Shown here piece after piece: positions 34,059 through 44,135 of a DNA stretch of 64,000 nt; the first letter of the stretch is position 1, and every line of letters begins with the position of its first letter. Source of the DNA: Salinicola avicenniae. GTDB lineage: Bacteria > Pseudomonadota > Gammaproteobacteria > Pseudomonadales > Halomonadaceae. The stretch spans positions 434,001 to 498,000 of the forward strand of contig NZ_JAKQZC010000001.1 of assembly GCF_023736115.1 (NCBI RefSeq), given 5' to 3'. The position numbers were made by a program, and so were the translations under genes. The notes under the pieces are model-generated. The model did not search any database, was not told the origin of the DNA, and worked only from the letters and a program-made list of their open reading frames with translations.

Positions 34059-35436
34059 ACGTTATTTCGGTACCGACGGCATTCGCGGGACGGTCGGGCA
34101 GTACCCCATTACCGCCGACTTCATGCTCAAGCTCGGCTGGGCGGTCGGGCGTGTGCTCTCGGGCAAGCTGGCGGGGCAAGAGGGGCGTCTCAAGTCGCGT
34201 CAGTCGCCGCGCCCCAAGGTGATCATCGGCAAGGACACGCGAATCTCGGGTTACATGTTCGAATCTGCGCTGGAGGCGGGGCTTTCCGCGGCCGGTGCCG
34301 ACGTGTCGCTGCTCGGGCCAATGCCGACGCCGGGGATTGCCTACCTGACGCGCACCTTTCGCGCCGACGCGGGTATCGTGATTTCAGCGTCGCACAATCC
34401 GTACCAGGATAACGGCATCAAGTTTTTCTCGGCGGAAGGTCTGAAACTGGCCGATGCGACCGAGCTCGAAATCGAGGCCGAGCTCGATCGCGAGCTCGAA
34501 ACCATGCCCCCGGACCAACTCGGTCGTGCCGTGCGCATCAACGACGCTGCGGGTCGCTACATCGAGTTCTGCAAGTCCACGGTGCACAACCGGCTCGAGC
34601 TGCATGGACTCAAGCTCGTGCTCGACTGCGCCCACGGGGCGACCTATCACATCGCGCCCAACGTATTCCGCGAGTTGGGGGCGGATGTCAGCGTCATCGG
34701 GGCCGAACCGGATGGGCTCAACATCAATCACGAAGTGGGTTCGACGCATACCGAACGCCTGCGCGATGCGGTGCTGGCGAGACAGGCCGATCTGGGGATC
34801 GCCTTCGATGGCGATGGCGACCGGGTGCTGATGGTCGACGCCCAGGGCAGTCTGGTGGATGGCGACGAGATCCTTTACGTCATTGCCAGCGACCTGCAGG
34901 CGCGCGGCAAGCTCAATGGCGGCGTCGTCGGTACGTTAATGAGTAATTTCGGACTGGCAGCGGCATTCGAAAAGGCCGATATTCCGTTCGAGCGCGCCAA
35001 GGTCGGCGATCGCTATGTGACCGAAAAACTGGTGGCCAACGATTGGCTGCTGGGCGGTGAAGCCTCCGGGCACATCGTCTGTCGTCATGTGCAGACCACC
35101 GGTGACGGCATCGTTGCCGCGCTGCAGGTGCTGGCCGTGATGGTGCGCGAAGAGGCGTCGCTGGCGCAGCTGCTCGACGGCTTTGAGAAGGCGCCGCAGT
35201 CGCTGATCAATGTGCGCTTGCCGACAGGAACCGACGCCGGCACGCTGTTGAAGAGCGATGCCTTGCATCACACCGTAGAGGCGGTCGAGCGAGAACTGGG
35301 CGACAGTGGCCGGGTTCTGCTGCGACCGTCCGGCACCGAACCCCTGATCCGGGTAATGGTGGAGGGGCGGCCGCGCTTTGACGTGCAGGCGCTGGCGCAG
35401 CGCATCGCCGACAGTGTCGAGACGCTGATCGCCTGA
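34051..35436 (+). CDS. glmM: Phosphoglucosamine mutase
   Basis: GlmM interconverts glucosamine-6- and -1-phosphate on the way to UDP-GlcNAc for peptidoglycan and LPS. The product has [11 protein letters not shown] at the start, the active-site serine in [16 protein letters not shown] (about Ser114), the metal loop AFDGDGDR and the phosphate-binding [15 protein letters not shown] near the end. At 461 residues it is longer than the usual 445; the extra residues sit around 41-54 ([14 protein letters not shown]) in a surface region. It is translationally coupled to folP. Confidence 0.96.
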   Translation: MSRRYFGTDGIRGTVGQYPITADFMLKLGWAVGRVLSGKLAGQEGRLKSRQSPRPKVIIGKDTRISGYMFESALEAGLSAAGADVSLLGPMPTPGIAYLTRTFRADAGIVISASHNPYQDNGIKFFSAEGLKLADATELEIEAELDRELETMPPDQLGRAVRINDAAGRYIEFCKSTVHNRLELHGLKLVLDCAHGATYHIAPNVFRELGADVSVIGAEPDGLNINHEVGSTHTERLRDAVLARQADLGIAFDGDGDRVLMVDAQGSLVDGDEILYVIASDLQARGKLNGGVVGTLMSNFGLAAAFEKADIPFERAKVGDRYVTEKLVANDWLLGGEASGHIVCRHVQTTGDGIVAALQVLAVMVREEASLAQLLDGFEKAPQSLINVRLPTGTDAGTLLKSDALHHTVEAVERELGDSGRVLLRPSGTEPLIRVMVEGRPRFDVQALAQRIADSVETLIA

Positions 35437-35483
35437 AATACCGGTGTTGCCGGTGTGTCTGCAGTAACGTGGCAGTAATTCCC

Positions 35484-35513
35484 TTGTTGTCTTGCTGTCA
35501 AGGCTTTTATACC
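35484..35513 (+). promoter_or_regulatory. Possible sigma-70 promoter before tpiA
   Basis: TTGTTG (35484-35489) and TATACC (35508-35513) are 18 bases apart, just before the tpiA ribosome site. Both hexamers are moderate matches. Confidence 0.45.
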
Positions 35514-35539
35514 ATGTCGCACCACCGACGGGAGGTAGC

Positions 35540-36289
35540 ATGCGCAAGCCGCTGATCGCGGGTAACTGGAAGATGAATGGCTCGGCGGAGTTGGTCGAGG
35601 CATTCGGTCGGGCATTTGCCGAGGCGTCTTTGCCCGCACCGGTCGAAGTCGTCATCCTGCCTCCCTTTCCCTATCTCGATGCCGCGCGTCAGGCTTTTGC
35701 CGACACGCCGGTCACGCTGGGGGCGCAGACGTTGAACCCGTTGCATTCGGGGGCGCGCACCGGCGAGGTCAGCGGTCAGATGCTGCGCGAGTTCGGTGTC
35801 GACTACGTGCTCGCCGGCCACTCCGAACGTCGCCAGCTCTATCGGGAGAGCGACGAAGAGGTCTACGACCGGGTCATCGCCGCCTTCAGTGTCGGTATTC
35901 GGCCGATACTCTGCGTGGGGGAAACCCTGGAAGAGCGTGATGCCGGGCATACGGAGGATGTGGTGCTGCGTCAGGTGGGTTATGTCATGGCGCGCCTCGA
36001 TCCAGAGCAGCGGCGTCGCATGACGATCGCCTACGAGCCGGTCTGGGCGATCGGTACTGGGCGTACCGCCACGCCTCAGCAGGCACAGCAGGTGATGGCG
36101 GCAATTCGGCGCTATCAGGCCGGGTTCGACCGTGAGCTTGCCGGTGAGCTGCGCCTGCTCTATGGCGGCAGCATGAACGCGAGCAATGCCAAGGAGTTGC
36201 TCGCGCAGGAAGATATCGACGGCGGCCTGATCGGCGGTGCCTCGCTCAAGGTCGACGATTTCATAGCGATTTGTCAGTCAGCAGGTTGA
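35540..36289 (+). CDS. tpiA: Triose-phosphate isomerase
   Basis: TpiA interconverts dihydroxyacetone phosphate and glyceraldehyde-3-phosphate. The 249-residue TIM barrel carries the catalytic set: Lys in AGNWKMNG, His in LAGHSERR and Glu in [11 protein letters not shown], plus the phosphate loop YGGSMN and [15 protein letters not shown] is seven bases before ATG 35540. secG begins four bases after its stop, so the two are co-transcribed, as in Pseudomonas. Confidence 0.97.
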   Translation: MRKPLIAGNWKMNGSAELVEAFGRAFAEASLPAPVEVVILPPFPYLDAARQAFADTPVTLGAQTLNPLHSGARTGEVSGQMLREFGVDYVLAGHSERRQLYRESDEEVYDRVIAAFSVGIRPILCVGETLEERDAGHTEDVVLRQVGYVMARLDPEQRRRMTIAYEPVWAIGTGRTATPQQAQQVMAAIRRYQAGFDRELAGELRLLYGGSMNASNAKELLAQEDIDGGLIGGASLKVDDFIAICQSAG

Positions 36290-36293
36290 TTTC

Positions 36294-36674
36294 ATGCAGA
36301 TAGCAGTCTTGATGGTTCATGTTCTTATCGCCATCGCCGTGGTGGTGCTCGTCCTGCTGCAGCAGGGCAAGGGCGCCGAGGCCGGAGCGGCGTTCGGTGG
36401 CGGTTCCTCGCAGACGGTGTTCGGCTCACGCGGCAGCGGCGGTTTCCTCGCCAAGCTGACCGGGGGCCTGGCGGCACTGTTCTTCGTCACGTCGCTGGCC
36501 CTGGCTTACTTTGCTGCCAACGCCGGCAGTGCGCCGCAGACCGGGATTCCGGATGCGCAGGTGATCGAACAGCAAAGGAATAGTGCGCCGACGCTTGACG
36601 ACGGCGAGCAAAGCGGGAATAATGCTGCGCCAGCACTCGAGGAAGGCGGTAGCCAGAATTCGTCAAATCCTTGA
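36294..36674 (+). CDS. secG: Protein translocase subunit SecG
   Basis: SecG is a small inner-membrane partner of SecYE. Two membrane helices (about residues 3-21 and 53-74) flank the conserved loop [33 protein letters not shown] hydrophilic acidic Asn/Ser/Glu-rich tail extends the protein to 126 residues. It lies directly after tpiA and before tRNA-Leu, as in many gammaproteobacteria. Confidence 0.95.
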   Translation: MQIAVLMVHVLIAIAVVVLVLLQQGKGAEAGAAFGGGSSQTVFGSRGSGGFLAKLTGGLAALFFVTSLALAYFAANAGSAPQTGIPDAQVIEQQRNSAPTLDDGEQSGNNAAPALEEGGSQNSSNP

Positions 36675-36758
36675 GTGGCAAGGAAAACTCGTTGTCGCTC
36701 AGCTTGGCTGTTTAGTAGCGAGTTTCGTGTGACGCCCAGGCGTGACACACCCCCGGAT

Positions 36759-36845
36759 GCCGAAGTGGTGGAATTGGTAGACACGCTATCTTGAGGGGGT
36801 AGTGACCTTACGGTCGTGCGGGTTCAAGTCCCGCCTTCGGCACCA
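36759..36845 (+). tRNA. tRNA-Leu (anticodon GAG)
   Basis: An 87-nucleotide class II tRNA. The acceptor strand GCCGAAG pairs with CTTCGGC and the CCA end is encoded. The anticodon loop TTGAGGG gives GAG, which reads CUC and CUU. The long variable arm (GTGACCTTACGGTCGT) and GGTTCAAGTCC T-loop are clear. Confidence 0.96.
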
Positions 36846-36926
36846 TCGTCAAGCCAAGCGGCCAGCCGCTGACGCGAGACGAAAAGGGTTTCTCGCAGAG
36901 AGAACCCGGCGATATGAAGGAGCTCC

Positions 36927-36955
36927 TTGACCCATCCAGAGGTCGTTCCTATAAT
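36927..36955 (+). promoter_or_regulatory. Sigma-70 promoter of the initiator tRNA
   Basis: TTGACC and a perfect TATAAT are separated by exactly 17 bases, ending 14 bases before the tRNA 5' end. It probably also drives part of the downstream rimP-nusA-infB transcription. Confidence 0.85.
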
Positions 36956-36969
36956 CGCCAACCTGATGT

Positions 36970-37046
<77 letters not shown>

Positions 37047-37059
37047 AGTTTCTTGAAAG

Positions 37060-37084
37060 GCCCCTTCCTGTGAAGGGGCTTTTT
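37060..37084 (+). terminator. Terminator after the initiator tRNA
   Basis: GCCCCTTC pairs with GAAGGGGC around a CTGT loop, followed by TTTTT. It lies between the tRNA and rimP, so read-through into rimP-nusA is probably partial. Confidence 0.85.
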
Positions 37085-37190
37085 GTTAGCAGCCCCGTCT
37101 GCTGACGCCAACGTCAGTCAGCCACCTAGCACCTTGCATTTCTCTCAACTCCCGGTCAGGTGCCTGATGCAACTGCTGTAGGAGTCGTCT

Positions 37191-37652
37191 GTGGTCACCA
37201 AAGACGCAGCACTGTATGCGATCATCGAGCCCGTGGTCAGCGCCATGGGCTTCGAGCTGTGGGGCCTCGATTATCTGGCTCAGGGCAAGCACTCCAAGCT
37301 GACGGTCTATATCGACAGCGACAACGGCATCTCCGTGGACGATTGCGCCGAAGTCAGCCGCCAGATCAGCGGCGTGATGGATGTCGAGGACCCGATCTCG
37401 GGCAACTACCATCTGGAGGTGTCGTCTCCGGGTATGGACCGCCCGCTCTACACGCTCGATCACTTTTCCCGTTATCGCGGACATGTGGTGCAGCTGCGTC
37501 TGCGTACCGCCTTTGACGGCCGTCGCAAGTTTCAGGGGCAGTTGGCCGGCGTCGATGGCGACGAAGTGCTGCTGCGCATCGACTCGGAAGAGTACTGCTT
37601 TCCCATTGAGAGTATCGACCAGGCTCGCGTCGTTCCGCAGTTCGACGACTGA
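37191..37652 (+). CDS. rimP: Ribosome maturation factor RimP
   Basis: RimP assists assembly of the 30S subunit. The 153-residue product opens with a family-like IIEPVVSAMGFELWGLDYL, then YIDSDNGISVDDCAEVSRQI and LEVSSPGMDRPLYTLDHFSRYRG, the RimP signature. GTG 37191 follows GGAG with six bases between and is the only well placed start. It is the first protein gene of the nusA operon. Confidence 0.95.
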   Translation: MVTKDAALYAIIEPVVSAMGFELWGLDYLAQGKHSKLTVYIDSDNGISVDDCAEVSRQISGVMDVEDPISGNYHLEVSSPGMDRPLYTLDHFSRYRGHVVQLRLRTAFDGRRKFQGQLAGVDGDEVLLRIDSEEYCFPIESIDQARVVPQFDD

Positions 37653-37708
37653 TTTCGATCACCTGCTAATTCGATGATAAAGAACCGGTTTTTCGGCGAG
37701 GCATAGGC

Positions 37709-39202
37709 ATGAGCAAAGAAATCCTGCTGGTCGTTGACGCCATCTCCAACGAGAAGAGCGTGCCCCGAGACGTCATTTTCGAAGCGGTCGAGGCGGCGTT
37801 GGCCAGTGCATCGCGCAAGCGTTTTGAAGGCGAGGACGTCAGCGTTCGCGTCGAGATCGACCGTCGCACCGGCGAGTACGATACCTTCCGCCGCTGGGTG
37901 GTGGTCGAGGACGAGGAGTATCTCAGCGAAGAGCGCGAGATCCCGCTTTCCGAGGCAGAACAGCGCGATCCGCCGCTCGGGCTCGGCGATGTGGTCGAGG
38001 AGCAGATCGAGTCGGTGGCGTTCGGTCGTATTGCCGCGCAGACTGCCAAGCAGGTGATCGTGCAGAAAGTGCGCGAAGCCGAGCGCGCGCAGATCGTGCA
38101 GCAGTACACCGAGCGCGAGGGTGAGCTGGTCGCCGGTATCGTCAAGAAAACGACACGTGACGGCCTGATCATTGATCTGGGCGAGAACGCCGAAGGCTTC
38201 CTGCCGCGTGGCGAGATGATTCCCGGCGAGCGATATCGCATGAACGAGCGCGTCCGTGCGCTGCTGTGGAAGGTCGACGCGGAAGCGCGCGGTTCCCAGC
38301 TGATTCTCTCGCGGACCAAGCCCGGCATGCTGGTCGAGCTGTTCAAGATCGAGGTGCCGGAAATCGCCGAGCAGCTGATCGAGATCAAAGGCGCGGCCCG
38401 CGATCCTGGCGCCCGCGCCAAGATCGCCGTCAAGACCAACGACAAGCGCATCGACCCGGTCGGTGCCTGTGTGGGCATGCGCGGTTCGCGTGTGCAAGCG
38501 GTGTCCAACGAGCTGCGCAATGAGCGCGTGGACATCATTCTATGGGACGACAACCCCGCGCAGCTGGTGATCAACGCCATGGCGCCGGCGGAAGTCGCCT
38601 CGATTCTCGTCGATGAAGACGCCCATTCGATGGACGTCGCGGTCGGCGAGGACAATCTTGCCCAGGCCATCGGTCGTAGTGGTCAGAACGTCAGGCTCGC
38701 CAGCGAGCTGACGGGTTGGACGCTCAACGTCATGACCGAAGATGAGGCCGAGGGCAAACGCGAGCAGGAAGTCGACAGCCTGGTCGAATATTTCGTCAAC
38801 CATCTCGAGATCGACGACGAAGTCGCTCGCATCCTCGTGGAGGAAGGCTTCACGACGATCGAGGAGCTGGCCTACGTGCCGCTCGAGGAGATGCTGGAGA
38901 TTGAAGACTTCGACGAAGAGCTGGTCGAGGAACTGCGAGCACGCGCCAAGGATGAGTTGCTCAACCTGGCGATCGCCTCGGAAGAGGAATTGGACGGCGC
39001 TCAGCCCGCCGAAGACCTTCTCACGATGGACGGCATGGACCGCCACCTGGCCTTTGTACTTGCCAGTCGTGGCATCGTCACCATGGAGGACCTCGCAGAA
39101 CAGTCCATCGAGGATCTGAAGGATATCGACGACGTGGACGAGGAGCGCGCAGCGGCACTGATCATGACTGCCCGTGCGCCTTGGTTTCAGAGCGAAGAGT
39201 AA
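37709..39202 (+). CDS. nusA: Transcription elongation and termination factor NusA
   Basis: NusA binds RNA polymerase and modulates pausing, termination and antitermination. The 497-residue product has an N-terminal RNAP-binding domain, an S1 domain ([32 protein letters not shown], about 135-165), two KH domains ([32 protein letters not shown]), and two acidic C-terminal repeats after residue 360, as in E. coli. rimP lies 56 bases upstream and infB 27 bases downstream. Confidence 0.97.
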   Translation: MSKEILLVVDAISNEKSVPRDVIFEAVEAALASASRKRFEGEDVSVRVEIDRRTGEYDTFRRWVVVEDEEYLSEEREIPLSEAEQRDPPLGLGDVVEEQIESVAFGRIAAQTAKQVIVQKVREAERAQIVQQYTEREGELVAGIVKKTTRDGLIIDLGENAEGFLPRGEMIPGERYRMNERVRALLWKVDAEARGSQLILSRTKPGMLVELFKIEVPEIAEQLIEIKGAARDPGARAKIAVKTNDKRIDPVGACVGMRGSRVQAVSNELRNERVDIILWDDNPAQLVINAMAPAEVASILVDEDAHSMDVAVGEDNLAQAIGRSGQNVRLASELTGWTLNVMTEDEAEGKREQEVDSLVEYFVNHLEIDDEVARILVEEGFTTIEELAYVPLEEMLEIEDFDEELVEELRARAKDELLNLAIASEEELDGAQPAEDLLTMDGMDRHLAFVLASRGIVTMEDLAEQSIEDLKDIDDVDEERAAALIMTARAPWFQSEE

Positions 39203-39229
39203 CGTGGTCACGGGTTCAGGAGGGTCGTA

Positions 39230-41743
39230 ATGTCAGACATGACCGTAAAAGAGTTTGCAGGGAAGGTGGGGCGCGATGTGTCCCGCCTGCTCGAACAGAT
39301 GAAGGATGCGGGTCTGCCGCATCAACAAGAGAACGACGCGGTGTCCGAAGAGGACAAGCAGCGTTTGCTGGATCACCTGACCAAGAGTCACGGTGGCGGC
39401 CGCGGGCCGCGTAATCGCGTCACGCTGACGCGCAACACGCGCAGCAAGATTCGGTCCGGCGATCGTGGCAAGACGATCGAGGTGCAGGTTCGCAAGAAGC
39501 GCACCTACGTCAAGCGCGAGGCGGAGCCGGCCGAGGAGACTCAGGCTGAAGAGACCGGCCCGCGTCAGCTGGTCGGCGACATGGCTGACCAGGCGGCGGA
39601 GCAGCAGGCCAGTGCGGAGGCGGCAGCCGAGCAGCAGGCGCAGAGCGCAGGCCAGGCCGTTTCCGACAAGGCAGCAGCGCCGGCGCCCGAGCCGGAAGCC
39701 CCCGGTGCCGACATTCCGCAGGAGCCGCAGGTCGAAGACGACGCGCCGACATCCAACAGTCAGCCGTTCGTCGAGCCGCCGCCCAAGGAACCGCGCACTG
39801 ACAATCGTCGCGCCCATCCGAAGAAGGACAAGGAGCGCGATCAGGGGCGCCGCGGCCGGCGTGACGACAACGACGATCGTTCCGAACGTCGTCGCGGCGG
39901 CGGTGCCAAGAAGGCCAAGCGCGCCGAGCGTCGTGGTACTCGCCGCGGTCGCGACAACGAGCATGGCTTCCAGAAGCCGACGCAGCCGATCGTGCGTGAA
40001 GTCGCGCTGCCGGAATCGATCAGCGTGGCCGAGCTGGCCGACAAGATGTCGATCAAGGCCAACGCCGTGATCAAGGCCATGTTCAGCATGGGCGCGGCGG
40101 TGACCATCAACCAGACCATCGATCAGGATACTGCCGCGATCGTCGTCGAGGAGATGGGCCACAAGCCGAAGCTGGTCAAGGAAGATGCGCTCGAGACCGA
40201 AGTGCTCGAAGGCATCTCCTACGAGGGTGACGAAATTGTTCGCTCGCCGGTTGTCACCGTGATGGGTCACGTTGACCACGGCAAGACCTCGCTGCTCGAC
40301 TTTATCCGTCGCACCAAGGTCGCGACCGGTGAAGCCGGCGGGATCACCCAGCATATCGGTGCCTATCACGTTGAAGGCGAACACGGCGGCGTGACCTTCC
40401 TCGATACGCCGGGACACGCGGCCTTTACCGCCATGCGTGCTCGCGGTGCCCAGGCGACCGACGTGGTTATCCTCGTCGTCGCGGCGGATGACGGCGTCAT
40501 GCCGCAGACGATCGAGGCGGTCGAGCACGCCAAGGCGGCGGAAGTGCCGCTGGTGGTCGCGGTCAACAAGATCGACAAGGAAGGCGCCGATCTCGACCGG
40601 ATCCGCAACGAGCTGTCTCAGCACGGTGTGATCTCGGAAGAGTGGGGCGGCGATACGCAGTTCGTGCCGGTCTCCGCCAAGACGGGCGAAGGGATCGATC
40701 AGCTGCTGGAATCCGTGCTGCTGGTGTCCGAAGTGCTCGAGCTCAAGGCCGTGCCGGAAGCGCCTGCCAAGGGCGTGGTGGTCGAGTCGCGTCTCGACAA
40801 GGGTCGTGGCCCGGTGGCAACCGTGCTGGTCCAGAATGGGACGCTGAACCGCGGCGATATCGTGCTGGCAGGTCTGCACTACGGTCGTGTCCGTGCGCTG
40901 ACCAACGAGCTCGGCAAGCAGGTCGAGTCGGTCGGTCCGTCGATGCCGGTCGAGATCCAGGGTCTCGACGGCACGCCGGAAGCCGGTGAAGACTTCATGG
41001 TGCTGGCCGACGAGAAGAAGGCGCGCGAGATCGCCAACTTCCGCCAGGGCAAGTACCGCGAAGTGCGCCTGGCGCGTCAGCAGAAGGCCAAGCTGGAGAA
41101 CATGTTCAGCCAGATGGGCCAGGACGAGGTGGCCAAGGTCAATATCGTTCTCAAGGCCGACGTGCAGGGCTCGCTGGAAGCGATCCGTGGTGCGCTGGAA
41201 GAGCTCTCCACCGACGAAGTCCAGGTGGCCGTGGTCTCCTCGGGTGTCGGCGGTATCACCGGCACCGATGCCAACCTGGCGCTGGCTTCCGAGGCGATTC
41301 TGGTCGGCTTCAACGTGCGTGCCGACGCCTCCGCTCGCGAGATCGTCGAGCGTGAAGGGCTGGATCTGCGCTACTACAGCGTCATCTACCAGCTCATCGA
41401 CGAAGTCAAGCAGGCCATGAGCGGCATGCTGGCACCGGAGTGGAAAGAAGAGATCGTCGGTATCGCCGAAGTGCGCGACGTCTTCAAGGCGCCGAAGATC
41501 GGTGCCGTCGCGGGCTGCATGGTCGTCGAGGGCGCCGTGCACCGCAACAAGAAGATCCGTGTGCTGCGCGAGAACGTGGTCATCTACGAAGGCGAGCTCG
41601 AGTCGCTGCGTCGCTACAAGGACGATGTCAACGAAGTGCGTAATGGCATGGAGTGCGGCATCGGCGTCAAGAACTACAATGACGTTCAGGTCGGCGACAA
41701 GATCGAGGTCTTCGACCAGGTCAAGGTCGAGCGCACCCTGTAA
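39230..41743 (+). CDS. infB: Translation initiation factor IF-2
   Basis: IF-2 is the GTPase that brings formyl-Met-tRNA to the 30S subunit. The 837-residue product starts with the IF2_N module ([23 protein letters not shown]), continues with a highly charged Ala/Glu/Arg linker to about 255, a second IF2_N ([22 protein letters not shown]), and the G domain with [12 protein letters not shown] (about 345), DTPGH and NKID. C-terminal domains IV-VI follow. Ribosome site AGGAGGG precedes ATG 39230. Internal starts, known for E. coli infB, cannot be judged here. Confidence 0.97.
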   Translation: MSDMTVKEFAGKVGRDVSRLLEQMKDAGLPHQQENDAVSEEDKQRLLDHLTKSHGGGRGPRNRVTLTRNTRSKIRSGDRGKTIEVQVRKKRTYVKREAEPAEETQAEETGPRQLVGDMADQAAEQQASAEAAAEQQAQSAGQAVSDKAAAPAPEPEAPGADIPQEPQVEDDAPTSNSQPFVEPPPKEPRTDNRRAHPKKDKERDQGRRGRRDDNDDRSERRRGGGAKKAKRAERRGTRRGRDNEHGFQKPTQPIVREVALPESISVAELADKMSIKANAVIKAMFSMGAAVTINQTIDQDTAAIVVEEMGHKPKLVKEDALETEVLEGISYEGDEIVRSPVVTVMGHVDHGKTSLLDFIRRTKVATGEAGGITQHIGAYHVEGEHGGVTFLDTPGHAAFTAMRARGAQATDVVILVVAADDGVMPQTIEAVEHAKAAEVPLVVAVNKIDKEGADLDRIRNELSQHGVISEEWGGDTQFVPVSAKTGEGIDQLLESVLLVSEVLELKAVPEAPAKGVVVESRLDKGRGPVATVLVQNGTLNRGDIVLAGLHYGRVRALTNELGKQVESVGPSMPVEIQGLDGTPEAGEDFMVLADEKKAREIANFRQGKYREVRLARQQKAKLENMFSQMGQDEVAKVNIVLKADVQGSLEAIRGALEELSTDEVQVAVVSSGVGGITGTDANLALASEAILVGFNVRADASAREIVEREGLDLRYYSVIYQLIDEVKQAMSGMLAPEWKEEIVGIAEVRDVFKAPKIGAVAGCMVVEGAVHRNKKIRVLRENVVIYEGELESLRRYKDDVNEVRNGMECGIGVKNYNDVQVGDKIEVFDQVKVERTL

Positions 41744-41862
41744 GTCGCAGCACCGCGAACGCGACGTTCGCGGTGCCGTGACGGCAGCCCGGCATCGCCG
41801 GGTCATGAATCGCGGCGTCCGACATCCACCCTCGGGTAATGTCGGGCCGCAGCACAGACGGC

Positions 41863-41890
41863 GGCCCTCGCGTGTTTTCACGCGGGGGCC
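41863..41890 (+). other. Stable hairpin upstream of rbfA
   Basis: GGCCCTCGCGTG pairs with CACGCGGGGGCC around a TTTT loop, 20 bases before the rbfA start. A second perfect hairpin, GCACCGCGAAC/GTTCGCGGTGC, lies at 41750-41776 just after the infB stop. Neither has a T run. They may be processing or translation-control structures within the infB-rbfA gap. Confidence 0.5.
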
Positions 41891-41910
41891 GGTCCGCAAG
41901 GTAGAGAGTC

Positions 41911-42339
41911 ATGCGCGAATTCAAACGCACCGACCGGGTCGCCGATCAGCTGCAGCAGGAGCTGGCGGTGCTGATCCAGCGCGAGATCAAGGATCCACGC
42001 CTGGGCATGGTGACGGTCAGCTCGGCGAAGGTCAGTCGCGACCTCGGCTATGCCGACATCTATGTCACCCTGCTGGGCGAGAACGACCCGACACGTATCA
42101 AGGAAAACCTGGCGGTGCTCAAGCGCGCGTCGGGTTTTCTCCGGACGCAGGTGGCACGCCGCATCAAGCTGCGCCACGTGCCGGAACTGCGTTTCCACTA
42201 TGACGAGAGTGTCGTTCGCGGGCATCAGCTGTCGGCCCTGATCGACGAGGCCGTGGCCAGCGACCGTCACGATGCCGACGGCAACCCCGCCGAAGGGCAT
42301 GAGGGCACCGCCTCCGGGGGAGACGAGGAGTCCCGCTGA
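41911..42339 (+). CDS. rbfA: Ribosome-binding factor A
   Basis: RbfA is a 30S maturation factor and cold-shock protein. The 142-residue product has REFKRTDRVADQLQQELAVLIQREIKDPRLGMVTVS at the start, YADIYVTLLG, and KLRHVPELRFHYDES, all RbfA hallmarks. The tail is acidic and Gly-rich. It follows infB and its stop shares one base with the truB start (TGATG), so the two are translationally coupled. Confidence 0.96.
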   Translation: MREFKRTDRVADQLQQELAVLIQREIKDPRLGMVTVSSAKVSRDLGYADIYVTLLGENDPTRIKENLAVLKRASGFLRTQVARRIKLRHVPELRFHYDESVVRGHQLSALIDEAVASDRHDADGNPAEGHEGTASGGDEESR

Positions 42340-43271
42340 TGGCGCGGCGTCGCAAGGGCTTGCCCATCGACGGTGTGCTGCTGCTGGACAAGGCAAGCGG
42401 CATGTCCAGCAACCATGCCCTGCAGCGGGCACGTCGCCTGTTCCAGGCGCGCAAGGCTGGCCACACCGGCACGCTGGATCCGATGGCGACCGGGCTTTTG
42501 CCGGTCTGCTTCGGCGAGGCCACCAAGTTCTCCGCGCATCTGCTCGAGGCCGACAAGGTCTATCGCACCCGGGTCAAGCTGGGGGAAACCACCGATACCG
42601 GCGATGCCGAGGGCGAGATCGTCTCGCGCCGAGCGTTACCGGACGGTCTGGACCAAGCGATGGTCGAGGCGGTGCTTGCGCGCTTTCGTGGAGAGATCGA
42701 GCAGGTGCCGCCGATGTATTCGGCGCTCAAGCATCAGGGCCGCAAGCTCTACGAGCTGGCCCGCGAGGGCAAGACGATCGAGCGTGCGCCGCGCCGCGTG
42801 ACAGTGTATGATGTGCGGCCGTTCGACTGGGCCGAGGATGGCTTCTGGCTTGAGGTGCGCTGCAGCAAGGGCACCTATATCCGGACGCTGGCCGAGGATA
42901 TCGGTGAAGCGCTCGGTGTCGGGGCGCATATCACCGCGCTGGAACGACTAGAGACCGGCCCTTTCGATAGCGAGCAGCGCCTGTCGCTCGAGACGCTCGA
43001 AGCGATGAGCGACGCGCAACGGCTTGCGATGCTGCTGCCGGTCGACGTGATGCTCCAGCATCTGCCAACGCTGCAGGTAGCGTCCGATGTGGCAGATCGC
43101 CTGCTGCATGGACAGCCTGCCACCGGTCTCGATATCGAGCTGGCACCGGGTGACACGGCAAGACTGTATTGCGGCCGGGCCTTTCTGGGGCTGGTCGAGT
43201 CGACTGCGCCGGGGACACTGATCCCCAAGCGTCTGGTCGACACCGCGGCAATGACGGCTGCACCGGCGTAA
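42339..43271 (+). CDS. truB: tRNA pseudouridine-55 synthase
   Basis: TruB makes pseudouridine 55 in the T-loop of most tRNAs. The catalytic Asp motif [18 protein letters not shown] is at about residues 42-58, followed by [19 protein letters not shown] and the C-terminal PUA-like region. The product is 310 residues. It is coupled to rbfA and followed by rpsO, the conserved order. Confidence 0.97.
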   Translation: MARRRKGLPIDGVLLLDKASGMSSNHALQRARRLFQARKAGHTGTLDPMATGLLPVCFGEATKFSAHLLEADKVYRTRVKLGETTDTGDAEGEIVSRRALPDGLDQAMVEAVLARFRGEIEQVPPMYSALKHQGRKLYELAREGKTIERAPRRVTVYDVRPFDWAEDGFWLEVRCSKGTYIRTLAEDIGEALGVGAHITALERLETGPFDSEQRLSLETLEAMSDAQRLAMLLPVDVMLQHLPTLQVASDVADRLLHGQPATGLDIELAPGDTARLYCGRAFLGLVESTAPGTLIPKRLVDTAAMTAAPA

Positions 43272-43325
43272 CGGCGTCGGGCAACGTGATCGCTGCGGCG
43301 ACGTCGGCAATGGCCGGCGTTATCC

Positions 43326-43375
43326 GGAGAGACTGCAAATATGCGTGGTCTCCGACATTCATGACTCAAGCATAT
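43326..43375 (+). promoter_or_regulatory. Candidate pseudoknot in the rpsO leader
   Basis: GGAGA (43326-43330) can pair with TCTCC (43349-43353), and ATATGC in that loop (43339-43344) can pair with GCATAT (43370-43375). This is an H-type pseudoknot ending about 18 bases before the rpsO start. E. coli S15 represses its own mRNA through a pseudoknot; this could be an equivalent element (inference). Confidence 0.5.
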
Positions 43376-43393
43376 TCCGATTGGAGAGTTTGC

Positions 43394-43663
43394 ATGGCAC
43401 TGACTGCTGAAAAGAAAGCCGAGATCGTCAAGGAATTCGGCCAGGGCGAGAACGACACCGGTTCCCCGGAAGTTCAGGTTGCGCTGCTGAGCGCCAACAT
43501 CGATGGCCTGCAGGGCCATTTCAAGGGCCACAAGCAGGATCACCACTCCCGTCGTGGTCTGATCCGCATGGTCAACCAGCGCCGCAAGCTGCTTGACTAC
43601 CTCAAAGGCAAGGACTTCGATCGCTACCAGGCGCTGATCAAGAAGCTCGGCCTGCGTCGCTAA
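43394..43663 (+). CDS. rpsO: 30S ribosomal protein S15
   Basis: S15 binds 16S rRNA early in 30S assembly. The 89-residue product is the family length and shows [17 protein letters not shown] and [28 protein letters not shown] 43394 follows GGAGAG. It is the last gene of the rimP-nusA-infB-rbfA-truB-rpsO block and is closed by a strong terminator; pnp, which usually follows, is absent. Confidence 0.98.
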   Translation: MALTAEKKAEIVKEFGQGENDTGSPEVQVALLSANIDGLQGHFKGHKQDHHSRRGLIRMVNQRRKLLDYLKGKDFDRYQALIKKLGLRR

Positions 43664-43719
43664 GACGTGTCGTCAGGCATCGCCTGACGTCCGACACCGG
43701 GGCCTCTGCCGCCGGTCTC

Positions 43720-43751
43720 GCAAAAAGCCCCACTTCGGTGGGGCTTTTTGC
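43720..43751 (+). terminator. Strong terminator downstream of rpsO
   Basis: GCAAAAAGCCCCAC pairs with GTGGGGCTTTTTGC around a stable TTCG tetraloop, with a T run in the 3' arm; the A run makes it bidirectional. A separate hairpin, CGTCAGGC-ATC-GCCTGACG at 43671-43689, precedes it and could be a ribonuclease site. Confidence 0.92.
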
Positions 43752-44087
43752 GTTGGGTGTCTGGAATGTCTGTTTGGAATGTCTGTCTGTATTGCCAGCT
43801 TGCGCTCCCTTGTCTGGCGGAGACGATGTTGCGATGAAGGCCAGGCAGGCGGGGGGGCGCCTCCCAACGGCCGGGCGCCGATGCGCTGTTCTGTTCTTCA
43901 TGCCCTCCTTCCCTCCTTTCATTTCTCCTCGCCTTGCCGGCGGATCTGCTGGCGTGACAGCCTCCGACGCCAGCCCTCCGACGCCAGCCTACCGAGGCCA
44001 TTGCTTGGCCGATAGCGGCTGACGCCCGGTAATGGTTTTTTCTTGTCGGGTCTTTACATCGCCTTGCAAGGCTGGATATCGTGGCGA
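43752..44087. other. Noncoding junction between rpsO and the lacI-type gene
   Basis: No credible gene is present in these 336 bases. Two short tandem duplications are visible: TGGAATGTCTGT twice (43762-43773, 43775-43786) and CTCCGACGCCAGCC twice in direct succession (43962-43989). The promoter of the lacI-type gene should lie near the right end. Small open frames here have neither ribosome sites nor family features. Confidence 0.5.
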
Positions 44088-44113
44088 GTAAACGCGTTTA
44101 CTAAACCGGTTTA
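44088..44113 (+). promoter_or_regulatory. Two adjoining LacI-family operators
   Basis: GTAAACGCGTTTAC (44088-44101) is a perfect 14-base palindrome with the central CG typical of LacI/GalR operators. It is followed immediately by TAAACCGGTTTA (44102-44113), a perfect 12-base palindrome. The two lie 22 bases before the regulator's start, which predicts autoregulation. Confidence 0.82.
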
Positions 44114-44135
44114 CGTGCTTGTTTTGGAGTACAGC

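Noticed and set aside
39233-41899. An 888-codon open frame antisense to infB
   Set aside because: Same reasoning: infB is certain, and the antisense product shows no motif.
43738-44022. Small open frames in the rpsO-lacI junction
   Set aside because: No ribosome site, low-complexity translations and overlap with the terminator.
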